Shown here one piece after another: positions 37,101 through 44,422 of a stretch of 64,000 bases of DNA. The notes under the pieces were generated by a model. That model had not been told where the DNA came from, made no database searches, and was given only the letters and a program-made list of their open reading frames with translations. Position 1 is the stretch's first letter, and each line of letters starts with the position of its first letter. The DNA comes from an uncultured Saprospiraceae bacterium (GTDB lineage: Bacteria; Bacteroidota; Bacteroidia; Chitinophagales; Saprospiraceae). The translations under genes were made by a program, and so were the position numbers. Where the stretch lies: the NCBI GenBank assembly GCA_937139495.1, contig CAKZQC010000003.1, positions 79,608-143,607 on the forward strand, in the 5' to 3' direction.

Positions 37101-40100
37101 GCCCTTCACATACAGCCGAATCTGCGATGATAATAGGTGTCGTTGGTACTGCTAAGACGCTGACTATCGTCGAATCTATTGGCGTAGCACAACCATTGAC
37201 CGTCACGATCAAATAGAACGTGCTATCGTTGGTCAAGTTACTGACCATCGGGTTTTGTAGGGTCGAAAATTGATTGGTCGCAGCGGCATCTGTGTACCAA
37301 GCGTAACTTGCTCCTGCTATCGTGCCTGCACTCAATTGTGCGGCAGATCCATTACAAATCGCTCCGTTATTGGTCGGACTTGCCGAATTTGGTACGCTAT
37401 TGATAACGACATTGCTAGCAATAGAAGCCATCGAAGTACAACCATTCGCATCGGTAATCGCTACTGTCCAATCTCCTGATTGATACAGACCGCTGTTCGC
37501 TAATACTATTAAATTATCCACCGTTGTCGTCATGCTCGCTCCATTTGGAGCTGTCCAAGTGTAGCTTGTTGCTATGGCATTGGTCGTCAAGACTAAATCT
37601 TCGCCTTGACATATCGCACTATTTGTACTTAATGCTGGACGGTTTGGTCTTGGATTGACGGTAACAATCGTATTAGCTGGAACAGAAGTACAACCATTGA
37701 AATTTTCTACGACTAAACTATAAGTACCTGCATTGGTCGCACTAACGGGCGTAATGGCAGCAGGATTAGGAGAGGTAGAACTGAATCCATTTGGTCCTGT
37801 CCAAGTGTAGCGATTTGCTATCGTATTGGTTGTCAATACAATGGTATCTTGACCTTCGCAAACGGTAAAGTTGGCAGGTACATTCGGTGCTACGGGTGCT
37901 GCATGAATAACAATATTGGTAGAATCTGGCAAAGTGGAACAGCCGTCTAAATCTACAATAATCGCATAAATTCCGCTGTCGGCTACTGCTGCATTCGCAA
38001 TCGTTAACATTGGCACATTGGTCGTAATCGTTCCTGTTGGAGTCGTCCAATTATACGTCACTGAATTGCCTGTATAGGCAGCTACTTCTAGTGTCAAATC
38101 ATTCCCTTCGCAAAGTGGTGCATTGCTAGTAATAGTAGGTGTTGTTGGTTGTGTATTAATTGCTACTTGTACCACTCCTGTGCTACTACAATTGTTGGCA
38201 TCTTGTATAGATAGCGCGTAGCTTCCTGCATTATTCGCATTTGCATTCGCTATAATTGGATTTGCTAGATTGGAAACAAAACCGCTTGGACCTGCCCAAC
38301 TATAAGTTGCTGCGGTTGTATTGGCAAACAAAGCCAAGGAATCCCCTGCACAAATAGGTGCGTTATAATTTGGGGCAAAATTAGCTGGGTTACTATTGAT
38401 GAGTACTCCCGTAACGCCAACGCTTGACAAACAACCGTTGGAATTGATTTGCACATAAAAACTATCGGGCAAGTTGGCGGCTATCAAACCACTAATAACT
38501 GGATTTTGACTAGTTGCTACTAAGTTGCTCAAAGCAGCATCGCTATACCAACTATAAGTCGCTCCTCCTATGGTGTTGACATTCAGTGTCACGTCGTCGC
38601 CTTCGCAAATAGGACCCGAATTGGAGGTAATCGGATTGACTGGGGTTCTATTGATAATAACATTAGAAACTGTTGATGGCTGCGAAATACATCCATTGGC
38701 ATCGGCCACAGAAAGTGCCCAATTACCTGCCATATATAAACTACTGTTTGGTATAATTGTCAGTGTACCTGTGGTCGTAACCGTATCTTGACCATTTGGT
38801 GCTATCCACATATAACTATCAGCGGAAGCATTTGTTGAAAGCATGATATTTTCGCCACTACAAATAGGGCTATTATTAGCTAAAGTAGGTGTATTGGGTC
38901 TAGGGTTGACACCTAGTGTCAACGAAACGGTTGGCGAATTGCACCCTTGACTATTGGTGGTAAACAAACTATATACGCCTGCATCTGAAAATGTAATGGG
39001 GCGGATAAGTGGTGTAGTAGCCGAGTTGGCACTAAACCCATTGGGTCCTGTCCATGTGTAACTATTAGCAATCGTACTTGTAGTAAACTGCACTTGGCTA
39101 CCCTCGCAAACTGTTGTATCGGGTGAAATAATAGGGGTATTAGGTTGAGGACGTAAGTTGAGCTGGAAAAAATTGGAAGTATCGGTGATACAGCCATCTA
39201 GTTCTACAATCACATAATAGGTACCTACATCAGCAGCACTAACGGGATCCAAAATCAATTCAAAGTTGTTGAATCCTGCTGGCACTCCTGGACCTGTCCA
39301 GTTGTACGTTACTCTATTTCCGTTGTATTGTTGTACTTGCAATACCGCACGCTCACCCTCACAAATAGGTGTATTGCCTGTAATGAAAGGATCAAATGTA
39401 TTGTCAATTACGACATTTAAGTCGGCACAACTATCTCTTGAATAATCATTGGCGGTGCCACCTAAAGCAGTCGGGTTACCCGAACGCTTCACACCTAAGT
39501 TGGAAGAAAAAGCCATCGGCTGCGTCGCTTGTGCTGCTTGGGCTATACTTTCCCAAGTAATATTAGCACAGTTGGTTAGTGTAAAACAAGGTGTTATGGC
39601 AGAAGAAATACCTACTTCAAAGGTTACACTGTAAGTCTCGCCTACATTAATCGTATCAAAACCTGCGGTAAGGGTGTTGCCACTAAATCGGGCAGAATCG
39701 CTAATCATAGCTGTGCCACCCTGGGTAATCCCAGAACCTGCAACAAACAACATTCCTGTTGGTAGTACATCTTGTAGATTGACGTTGTAAGCTGGTGCAG
39801 AAGAAATTGTTGCTGGATTGCTTACCGTGATGGTAACGAACGAAGTATTGTTTGGCAATACATCTTCTGGCATAAATGATTTGGTTACTTCTAATGCTGG
39901 TTCTATAACGGTAACAAAAGGAGCTCTATCATTAATGCTCAACTGATTGCCAGGAGTATTCGGGTTGTCCCAACGTGCCGTAGCAATATTGCGAAGCTGC
40001 TGCCCATTAGAATTGGTCGAATGATTGATAACAATCGTTTGATAAAATACCTTGATGGTATCATTGACATTATCAGTATCCAAGTTTTGGATATTGCCAA

Positions 40101-42837
40101 AGTCAAGTACTAGTTCTCTATCTTGCTGTTGTGGAGCTGCTCCAATATTGGAAATAGTTGCCCCTGATTGCACCGATGCAAAACCGCCTGCTACTGAAGT
40201 CGCAATATTGGTAGCTCCTGTGGAGGTGCACAATACAATAGAATCAACCCCTACAAATGCCAAACCTTCCTCTACCCTATCGGTCAATGTTAAGTTATCT
40301 AAATTTCCTTCTGGAATATATAGCTGAACTTCGTAGGCAATGACTTCGCCAATAAGTGCTTGACTATTATTGCCGCTATGATTGGGCATAATATAATCCA
40401 CTATCTTGTTCATAGTAGGACTAGCAGCCACCGCTCGGGCAGCATCACTAATAGGAGGAAAAGCAACACTTCCTCTAGCTGAAGACCAATCTACTTGAGC
40501 AGTATTGTCTAAAATAGTAGCTGCTCCAATATTAGGTACTACTTCGCAGACATAACTGATATTGATAAAAAAGTTATTGGCTCCTGCTCCTGCAAACGCA
40601 ATAGAATCAGCCGTAGCAACATCTATATTGAGGCTGTTGCCAGAAAAACCGCCTGTAAATGGTATCGCATTATTATTTCCGTCCACGACTGGCGTAGCCC
40701 CTACTAGTGTACAGTTGGTCAACTCTGGTGGAGCTACATCGGTAATATTAAGGTCGTACCCAGGGGCAGCTCCTTCATTTTCAATTGTGATTTGATAAAA
40801 TAAACTATCGCCTCCATTCACTTGAGTGGCATTACCATCAGGCGGACTTACCACTGGGCTAATTACAACATTTGGATTGGTAGAAGAAACAATCCCTTTG
40901 GTCAAGTCCAAATCAGGAGCTGCCACTTGTATCAAGGTAAGCACTGTTTTCGTTTCATCATCAGCTGCTGTGTTATCACTATTTACTTGCATAAAATTGG
41001 AATGAAACAAGCCATCGGCAAACGGAATAGTAGTAATTGGTATATCTATTAATAATACAATATCCACACAACCTCCTGTTATGGAATTGGACAAATCGCC
41101 AAACTCTAGTTCCAATGAATTAGCTGCTGCGTTAATGGTGTAATTTATTGGGGGGGTACTAGAACAGGTGGAAGCGTCAAATCGGACATCAGTACCAAAA
41201 GTAGTTGCCAAATCTGTAACATCATGGATAGGTAATGGGAAAAAATCCGTAATAATTACATCATCTAAATCTAAAGAAGGTACTCGCAGTTCTAAACGAT
41301 ACTGCACAACATCACCAGGCCACCATTGACCATTTCTGCCTGCTCCTGTTGGAGGGCTGTTGTTTACTGTTTTTTGTATGAAAATATCATTTAAATTAAT
41401 TGATGTACCGGCATCATCAGTACATCCAGCAGCACCTTCGGCTAAGTCATAAGTAATAGTAGAAGTATGCGTCAACACATCTCTGCTCAGTACAGGGTCG
41501 CCATTAGCGTATGTTTGATTCACATCTGCGGTATATTGAAGTGCTGGACCAGCACAAGGCAAAATGTTAGCACCGTTCTGTGTGTGTATATCTACCGTGA
41601 CCGTAGAACCTGTACCTGGTCCTGCTACAATCGTAGTGTTTCCAGCAAGGACTGGCGCTCCAGCCCACGTAAGACTAGCTGGATTGTAAACCATTCCATC
41701 GGCTACTACAAATGTAATAGAGGCACTAGTCAAACCTGCTGTATATTCTGTTATTTTGGCACCAATAGTATATTGTACCGTCTGACCAATGCTAACTGCA
41801 CCAACTGCATTATTAGCATGACTGAGATCAAGGTGGTCTATATTCGTTTGTACCGTATCTCGTTGCGTAGGATTCCCCGCTACCACTGCAGAAGCATTAT
41901 TGAAAAAACTATCTTGGTCACAAATGGTTTCGTCCAATGTATCTGCTACTGCTGCATCAAAAGTCACCTGCATATCAATAGCAGCTGTCGAGCCACTAAA
42001 AGAGCCGTTGCAAGTAACCTCTACCGTACCACCTGCTGTTCCTACGGTTGGTTGTTGTGTCACAGCACAGCCTGTAGGAGTACTGATATTTCCGAAATAA
42101 ACCAACTGACCAGGCAAAGCATCAGTAATAATAATTGGTCCTGAAAGCGTACCTGCTGCTGCTATATCTACATTGAGTTGATACTCGTGGATGTGGCAAC
42201 CAGCTCCTCCTCCTCCTGGAACTCCTTCATAAAGTCCATCAGAACCGCCTATCCTTTTCTCAAAGCGATACAAAATCGGTGTAATGGGCTGACACACTGC
42301 CGTTGCAGCTATTGAGCCGTTGTCGCCCGTGGGCGTATCTCCAAATTCGTACATACCTTGTACACAAACATCTTGTGGAGTACCTACGGTAGCTCCAGCA
42401 GTGACTGTGACACAGACCTCACTAATCAAAGCTACTCCGCCATCTACAAGAGAACCTACTGGATATTCCAATAGCAAAACAGTACTTCCGACAGGAGCAA
42501 AAATTGTATCATTGGTCGTGCTGTTGGCATTGGAAGTAGCTGTAGGATCAATAACAAAATTATTGGGTGCCGAAGAGGTAATCACCCCTAAATTCTGAAC
42601 GGTTTGTCCGCTCCCTGCAAAAGTAGCTCCATCAAAATTAAAATCTGCTGGTAATATTAGCCTAACATAAGGTCCGTACCCTGGAGTGCCTGTATTGACA
42701 AAAGAAACCTCAAAACAAGTTTGCTCTCCTATAAATACTTCGTTTTCTGGAACGAAGTTTAAGGTAGGTGTTTGAGCGGTTGCCGAATAGCTTGTTGCTA
42801 AACTGACTAAAAAAACGAGTAGAACTTTATAGAACAT
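28159..42837 (-). CDS. Giant T9SS-secreted repeat adhesin with CHU_C tail (4892 residues)
   Basis: Surface protein of 4892 residues (about 500 kDa). A signal peptide ends near SATAQ (residue 22). Residues about 25-1140 hold six or so DUF11-like Ig domains (for example GDVVQYRLELRVPSLDLDD and IGEVIAYEVQLYIPEG). About 1150-3750 contains 31 Ig-like repeats of about 83 residues, each with an early cysteine (ICEGD pattern) and a late one (NGC), so likely one disulfide per domain. About 3752-4712 has 11 repeats of about 87 residues (AGLD..LC, then W, then SNG.CVDY). Next comes a cadherin-like spacer (about 4713-4805) and a CHU_C sorting domain at 4808-4892 (NMMTPNGDDINENF, YNRWGDLMY). It resembles SprB/RemA-type gliding adhesins in architecture, not in sequence. 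SprF and PorE-like partners follow. Confidence 0.93.
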   Translation of the reverse strand: MFYKVLLVFLVSLATSYSATAQTPTLNFVPENEVFIGEQTCFEVSFVNTGTPGYGPYVRLILPADFNFDGATFAGSGQTVQNLGVITSSAPNNFVIDPTATSNANSTTNDTIFAPVGSTVLLLEYPVGSLVDGGVALISEVCVTVTAGATVGTPQDVCVQGMYEFGDTPTGDNGSIAATAVCQPITPILYRFEKRIGGSDGLYEGVPGGGGAGCHIHEYQLNVDIAAAGTLSGPIIITDALPGQLVYFGNISTPTGCAVTQQPTVGTAGGTVEVTCNGSFSGSTAAIDMQVTFDAAVADTLDETICDQDSFFNNASAVVAGNPTQRDTVQTNIDHLDLSHANNAVGAVSIGQTVQYTIGAKITEYTAGLTSASITFVVADGMVYNPASLTWAGAPVLAGNTTIVAGPGTGSTVTVDIHTQNGANILPCAGPALQYTADVNQTYANGDPVLSRDVLTHTSTITYDLAEGAAGCTDDAGTSINLNDIFIQKTVNNSPPTGAGRNGQWWPGDVVQYRLELRVPSLDLDDVIITDFFPLPIHDVTDLATTFGTDVRFDASTCSSTPPINYTINAAANSLELEFGDLSNSITGGCVDIVLLIDIPITTIPFADGLFHSNFMQVNSDNTAADDETKTVLTLIQVAAPDLDLTKGIVSSTNPNVVISPVVSPPDGNATQVNGGDSLFYQITIENEGAAPGYDLNITDVAPPELTNCTLVGATPVVDGNNNAIPFTGGFSGNSLNIDVATADSIAFAGAGANNFFINISYVCEVVPNIGAATILDNTAQVDWSSARGSVAFPPISDAARAVAASPTMNKIVDYIMPNHSGNNSQALIGEVIAYEVQLYIPEGNLDNLTLTDRVEEGLAFVGVDSIVLCTSTGATNIATSVAGGFASVQSGATISNIGAAPQQQDRELVLDFGNIQNLDTDNVNDTIKVFYQTIVINHSTNSNGQQLRNIATARWDNPNTPGNQLSINDRAPFVTVIEPALEVTKSFMPEDVLPNNTSFVTITVSNPATISSAPAYNVNLQDVLPTGMLFVAGSGITQGGTAMISDSARFSGNTLTAGFDTINVGETYSVTFEVGISSAITPCFTLTNCANITWESIAQAAQATQPMAFSSNLGVKRSGNPTALGGTANDYSRDSCADLNVVIDNTFDPFITGNTPICEGERAVLQVQQYNGNRVTYNWTGPGVPAGFNNFELILDPVSAADVGTYYVIVELDGCITDTSNFFQLNLRPQPNTPIISPDTTVCEGSQVQFTTSTIANSYTWTGPNGFSANSATTPLIRPITFSDAGVYSLFTTNSQGCNSPTVSLTLGVNPRPNTPTLANNSPICSGENIMLSTNASADSYMWIAPNGQDTVTTTGTLTIIPNSSLYMAGNWALSVADANGCISQPSTVSNVIINRTPVNPITSNSGPICEGDDVTLNVNTIGGATYSWYSDAALSNLVATSQNPVISGLIAANLPDSFYVQINSNGCLSSVGVTGVLINSNPANFAPNYNAPICAGDSLALFANTTAATYSWAGPSGFVSNLANPIIANANANNAGSYALSIQDANNCSSTGVVQVAINTQPTTPTITSNAPLCEGNDLTLEVAAYTGNSVTYNWTTPTGTITTNVPMLTIANAAVADSGIYAIIVDLDGCSTLPDSTNIVIHAAPVAPNVPANFTVCEGQDTIVLTTNTIANRYTWTGPNGFSSTSPNPAAITPVSATNAGTYSLVVENFNGCTSVPANTIVTVNPRPNRPALSTNSAICQGEDLVLTTNAIATSYTWTAPNGASMTTTVDNLIVLANSGLYQSGDWTVAITDANGCTSMASIASNVVINSVPNSASPTNNGAICNGSAAQLSAGTIAGASYAWYTDAAATNQFSTLQNPMVSNLTNDSTFYLIVTVNGCATPIDSTIVSVLAVPTTPIIIADSAVCEGQNITLTTSRNATGYTWTGPNGFASSQQNPAVIVNATTADAGTYTLFVTDANGCTSADTTAVVVVNTAPAAAVLTNNSAICTGDTLVLNTTATADTFRWITPNGLDTFTTSNSLVIVPTNTAYYQAGDWALTTQVGNNCPSMLSSNSTVVINSATAAPTATNNGPVCTGAMVTLSTPAAPNASYEWYSDAALTNLIATTATTTVNNITTDSTFYVVVIVSGCTSPAATTTVQVIPQPAAPIIAADSAVCAGDNITLTTTTIANSYVWTGPNGFSATQQNPAVITNATTANAGVYSLQVVYSNGCQSADTMATVIVNQNPAQPVLSTNSAICAGDNLVLTTNVMTASYTWIAPNGVDTATTTNSLTINSTSGFYQSGNWTLVTTNTAGCSSVASAASNVVINAVPTAPLVNNNGPVCNGATGSFTTAFQNGATYEWYSDAALTNVVSVMQNPTLSNITNDTTWYLVVTQNGCSSAATASTIRVLPVPNAPNIPADFDVCQGDNITLSTTTRAASYNWTGPNGFTSNLQNPSVVQNATAADAGVYTLFITDINGCQSSDTSVIVLVNPNPAQPVLSTNSAICMGEDLVLTTNAMAASYIWTAPNGIDTTTTSNSLIINVLSDYYQPGNWTVVAVSTAGCQSVASTPRNVIINLVPVAALVNNNGPVCNGASGQFSATIQSGAIPEWYSDASLMNLVSTIPNPTLNTITSDTTWHLVVTENGCPSAATRGTIQVLPAPNAPNMPADFAVCGGDNITLSTTTRAASYNWTGPNGFTSNLQNPTVVQNATAADAGIYTLSTTTINGCQSSDTSVTVTVNANPPAPTIVSNSPLCFGDTLVLRSSTDCGQAQWIGPNGNSASTLGTVGNGNVLFTRGSLTRIPSTNANYLNGAWYMLCIDTTTGCATESNTINVTINPIPVVSAFNNGAICSGENGELSATPISGATYEWYSDSNLTTLVSTVRTPTIMAMMASATYYVVATVNGCTSLADSTRIEVIPAPVVPQPSYTPLCQLDTLFLFANATGNMATYRWTGPSGFVSTLENPVIPNIYPFNAGSYGLTVADSFGCDAFATVEVTIYPKPATPTISHNAPFCEGTMDLTLTTQAYFGTNVAYYWTLPNGTMDTTTIPSLIVSNATQSDTGLYRLMVFVDGCVSLAGEEEIRIYPTPATPAIPADFAVCVGDDIVLTTTTNAANYFWTGPNGFQSNLPSPTVVSASAIDTGVYTLYVTNTQGCRSTDTSVYVGVNANPAMPTIVSNTPICFGDTLVLSSSSSCDQSQWIGPNGNSASTLGTAGGGNVLFTNGSTTRIPATNSNYLNGAWYMICIDTTTGCRTESNTINVEITPVPATPAVFNNSPICIGEDVQLTTTTVTGASYNWYADSTQQVLVATSQNPIIRNITSDTAFYLFVTVNGCTSAAGVNTVLVNPIPATPSVAADFAICAGDALVLNTTTVAASYNWTGPNGFVSNLQNPTVVQNATLVDSGSYVLSIVDNNGCESADTMVQVTVNPNPTQAVLTSNSSICEGDNIVLSTTAAAANYRWTAPNGADTTTTIANLVIDATSNFYQDGDWTVVVIDSNGCESSISNIENVVINGIPTNQAIFNSGPVCVAEAANLFTSFVNGASYEWYADSNQTTLVATAQNPTVRNIRTDSTFYLYLTVNGCRALVGTTTVNVHAIPTAPTVADSITVCQGDALVLATTTRAAGYNWTGPNGFQSNLQNPSVVSMAGVVDSGTYNLYIIDSNGCQSLDATTTVVVDPIPVTPFITSNNTPICAGDDLILTASNAVAGATYEWFSASSNLSVGIGQTLTITAATTTNAGDYYVVTTLNNCNSEPSAVTTAIIDAIPTTQAFAGTDIGLCNQFGTNLNAAVPNSATGIWTTNSGATIANANSPNTAVYNLPIGSSTFYWTLSNGACLDFSSDSMIVDVTPSSSDVANAGLDQRLCGVDSATLVATAPTTSTGMWTQSAAQAGQGVVIANPTNATTTVNGLQGGTNYNFVWTLSNGNCVDYSSDIVNIDIAAAPIDVAYAGTPILVCDQTTINLAAQASQYGTGMWTTTSSATIIDPTSATTTVVNLAQDSSYFVWSLSNGICMDYSVDSVLVVSSSSTDIAEAGNNQVICNSNTNLTATAPSAGTGRWSQTNSQAAQGVTIVNPTDPATQVIGMTANTTYVFTWVLSNGTCVDYSSDNVAITVNAIPPDNAFAGNDINLCGVTTTSQLNASVPVAAMGLWTTSSTATISNPTRPSTTVSGLSIGQNIFVWTLSSGSCVDYDTDTIVITVTAPSNDVADAGLDSAYCNQTTVQLNAAAPTVGGGYWSQTASQASLGATITTPTDTATTVNGLIAGVTYTFTWTLTNGGCVDYSNDQVLITIDALPTNVAYAGEDTILCGGNRLQLEATMPPIGTGFWTTNDSATIVTPSAFNTQVVNIQEDTTVYYWTLSNGACVDYSVDSMEVIISPASRDIAFAGFDQTLCGVDSILLQADTLTSSTGRWTQTSAQSSQGIVINNPTQPNATVTGIQVGQSYNFTWTISTLGCPNFSTDEVTYNINALPPEVAYAGTDIILCAANSTNLDATNPQFSTGRWLSNSTSLIINPTLPNTNVVNIPTDTVAFYWALSNGACIDYSIDTMLVIVTPTTSVDTANAGLDIAVCNADTAQLMALTPTVATGRWTQPNNQASAGVVITNVNDPNSTVTGLQLDSTYSFSWSVSNGPCVDYDTDAVQVQVSSLPSDAAYAGLDVVICNEDEITLIATTPSVGTGFWTTTSSATIVTPPRTTTEIVNLPFGVNQFIWTLSNGACRNYSTDTVLVEIDDAPVANADSFVVIYNSAGNTIDVTPNDDLNTNWIITVTEGINKGILTNLGTGEFDIVLTDILVDQQFIYQLCNPNCPVRYCDTARVVIDVQGGFECNIPNMMTPNGDDINENFVIPCLDGLEGTKLQVYNRWGDLMYESDNYKNTWNATHNEMPVPDATYFYIMELEDGRKYQGFVEVRR
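28700..31582 (-). repeat. Block of 11 repeats, about 87 residues each, two alternating types
   Basis: In-frame tandem repeats inside the giant adhesin, encoding units that begin A(G/N)AG.D and contain a Cys, a Trp and a SNG.C(V/I)DY ending. Odd units carry WTT.SSATI and even units WTQ..AQA.QGV.I, and the two types alternate across all 11 copies. Duplication as pairs of about 175 residues is the simplest reading. Confidence 0.85.
31583..39390 (-). repeat. Block of 31 Ig-like repeats, about 83 residues each, three-unit superperiod
   Basis: In-frame tandem repeats inside the giant adhesin. Three subtypes recur in order: A with WTGPNGF, B with W.APNG.DT.TT and a GNWT/GDWT strand, and C with W(Y)SDA and (T/S)FYL.VT.NGC. 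The A-B-C order holds over most of the block. DNA at 34741-34860 and 35488-35607, 747 bp (249 codons) apart, differs at only about 8 of 120 positions, showing recent duplication or gene conversion. Confidence 0.85.
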
Positions 42838-42867
42838 ATTGCTTATATATTTTTTGTCTTTCTTTTT

Positions 42868-43002
42868 TTGTTCGGAACAAAGAAAAATGAGAAGACCAAT
42901 CAGATTGGTAAAGTTTACTAATGAGCTAGGGAGGCTATCGCCTCTTAGTTATATTGTTTTTTAATGTTAACAATAACTAAGGTATCTTATTAAATTGTTA
43001 AC
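42868..43002. promoter_or_regulatory. Leader of the giant adhesin gene with four inverted repeats
   Basis: Four inverted repeats lie within 165 bases upstream of the start codon at 42837: TTGTTC/GAACAA (42868-42880), ACCAATC/GATTGGT (42895-42909), GAGGC/GCCTC (42931-42944) and GTTAACAAT/ATTGTTAAC (42966-42974 and 42994-43002). They may be operators or leader hairpins. No clear TAnnTTTG box was identified. Confidence 0.45.
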
Positions 43003-43115
43003 TAGAAACATTGATGAACTACATCGTGCTAATGTTACCACCATTCTTCTTCCAGAAGAAGCCACAAACGCCCTCTTCCATTCAAGAGATTGAAAATCAA
43101 TACACTCGGCGGAAA

Positions 43116-44174
43116 TTATTTTAAAAACAATTCCCCTTCTTTGACAATCAACACGGTGCGATTATTAACAGCGTGTTGAGCATAGGAACAGCGTTTATTA
43201 TTGCCACATTCGTTAAGAATATCTTCTTCACCACGTGCTACAATGGTAAATTGAGTATCAGGAATTTGGCGGCCCAATAATTCCGCCTGTAGTAAATCGG
43301 CTCGCTTTTGAGTCAATATTCTATTGAATCGATTACTTTTTCGAGCATCTGTATGAACTTGTATTTCTATAATAAGTGTTGAGTCTGCCAATAATTTTTG
43401 AGCCAATGTATCCAACCAAAGTGCTTCCGAGAGATCTGCCGTTTTGCCTACAAATTGCATATTGGGTAGTATCAATGAATCGCCTGTCACGTAGTCAGGT
43501 TTTAGTGGAGCTGCATTTGCCAATGGCATATCAAAAAGAAAAGACAACTCGCCCATTACGAATTCTTCTCGCAACTCCGCTACATCTACAACCGTATCCA
43601 TCAATCCTTCTACTACTAAGTGTAGTTGATAACTTTCGCCTTTGATTCCTTGTATTTTGTAGTTGCCGTCAGGCTCAATGGTGTTCCTTCGTTGACTCTG
43701 CGTCACTTTGTCAATCAATGTAACCGTTCCTTCGACAGGCTCTTCCCGCTCCGAAATAATCTTGCCTCTAATCGTTAGCAAACCCTTAGGACGAAGGCTT
43801 ACTTTGGTACGATTTTTATTGCTTCGACTATAATTGTTGGTATTCAGTAGCAGCAACTGACTAAAAAAACCACTTCTGAACACATAAACCTGATACATTT
43901 TATTGGGCAATACACTAATCGTACAGTCACCTGTTTCGTTGGTCTTAAAAGTACCAATTCGCTCAGTATAACGATTGCCATTACCAAAGTCTTCCTTGAG
44001 CTCTACTCGAATAGAGCAGGCTGGGACTGGCTGTAGGAATGCGGCACTCTCTACTACGATAGAAATAGGAATCGTGCTACTAGATTGTGCCTTGGCACAA
44101 GACAGAAAAAGTGCTACACTAAAAAGTAATACCATAAATATGGTATAGTTATTGACAATTCTCAGGCTTTGCAT
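43116..44174 (-). CDS. OmpA-family envelope protein with N-terminal regulatory-like domain
   Basis: Envelope protein of 352 residues. A hydrophobic N-terminal segment (about 12-30) ends SCAKAQ: either signal peptidase I cleavage or an atypical lipobox (FLSC). Residues about 35-125 and 130-200 look like carboxypeptidase-regulatory or CNA-B-type beta domains (GDCTISVLPNKMYQVYVFRS; LLTIRGKIISEREEPVEGTV). The C-terminal about 110 residues are OmpA-like, with VHTDARKSNRFNRILTQKRA containing the peptidoglycan-binding Asp and Arg, and the NNRTVLIV end. It is upstream of the giant adhesin on the same strand, 278 bp away, so it may belong to the same surface-structure cluster but probably has its own transcript. 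Confidence 0.85.
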   Translation of the reverse strand: MQSLRIVNNYTIFMVLLFSVALFLSCAKAQSSSTIPISIVVESAAFLQPVPACSIRVELKEDFGNGNRYTERIGTFKTNETGDCTISVLPNKMYQVYVFRSGFFSQLLLLNTNNYSRSNKNRTKVSLRPKGLLTIRGKIISEREEPVEGTVTLIDKVTQSQRRNTIEPDGNYKIQGIKGESYQLHLVVEGLMDTVVDVAELREEFVMGELSFLFDMPLANAAPLKPDYVTGDSLILPNMQFVGKTADLSEALWLDTLAQKLLADSTLIIEIQVHTDARKSNRFNRILTQKRADLLQAELLGRQIPDTQFTIVARGEEDILNECGNNKRCSYAQHAVNNRTVLIVKEGELFLK

Positions 44175-44267
44175 TTGATTTTTTTGCTATTTAATTCACA
44201 GAAATTGTTTACTAAGTCATGACAAGATAATTGACAAGCACTTAATAATCAACACAATACTACTTTT

Positions 44268-44316
44268 TTTCCAATGGCTTGTCAAGTGATTGGTGACAAC
44301 TTTTCAAACAACTTCA
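44268..44316 (-). repeat. Dispersed intergenic repeat, copy B2 (reverse strand)
   Basis: Reverse complement of copy B1 at 18718-18766, about 40 of 49 positions alike, including AATGGCTTGTCAAG and AAACAACTTCA. It lies in the divergent gap between the OmpA-like gene and the lipoprotein gene at 44423. Non-coding. Confidence 0.55.
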
Positions 44317-44422
44317 CACTAACATTTCATTAAGAAGTCACAAAGAACGGTATTAAATCACGACTTATCTTCTTATTTCTGTTCTTTGCTAAAATTTTAT
44401 TTCAAATTTATAAAAAATAGCT

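Noticed and set aside
31583..39390. Possible CRISPR array from regular repeats
   Set aside because: Repeats are in-frame protein domains of about 250 bp per unit with no short identical direct repeats or unique spacers.
28700..42700. Many plus-strand open frames of 60-225 residues opposite the giant adhesin, the longest at 41467-42144
   Set aside because: The repeat composition produces recurring antisense open frames; none shows a family, and the translations mirror the repeats.
43050..43080. TTCTTCT/AGAAGAA hairpin as terminator of the OmpA-like gene
   Set aside because: The stem is short and there is no T run on the transcribed strand.
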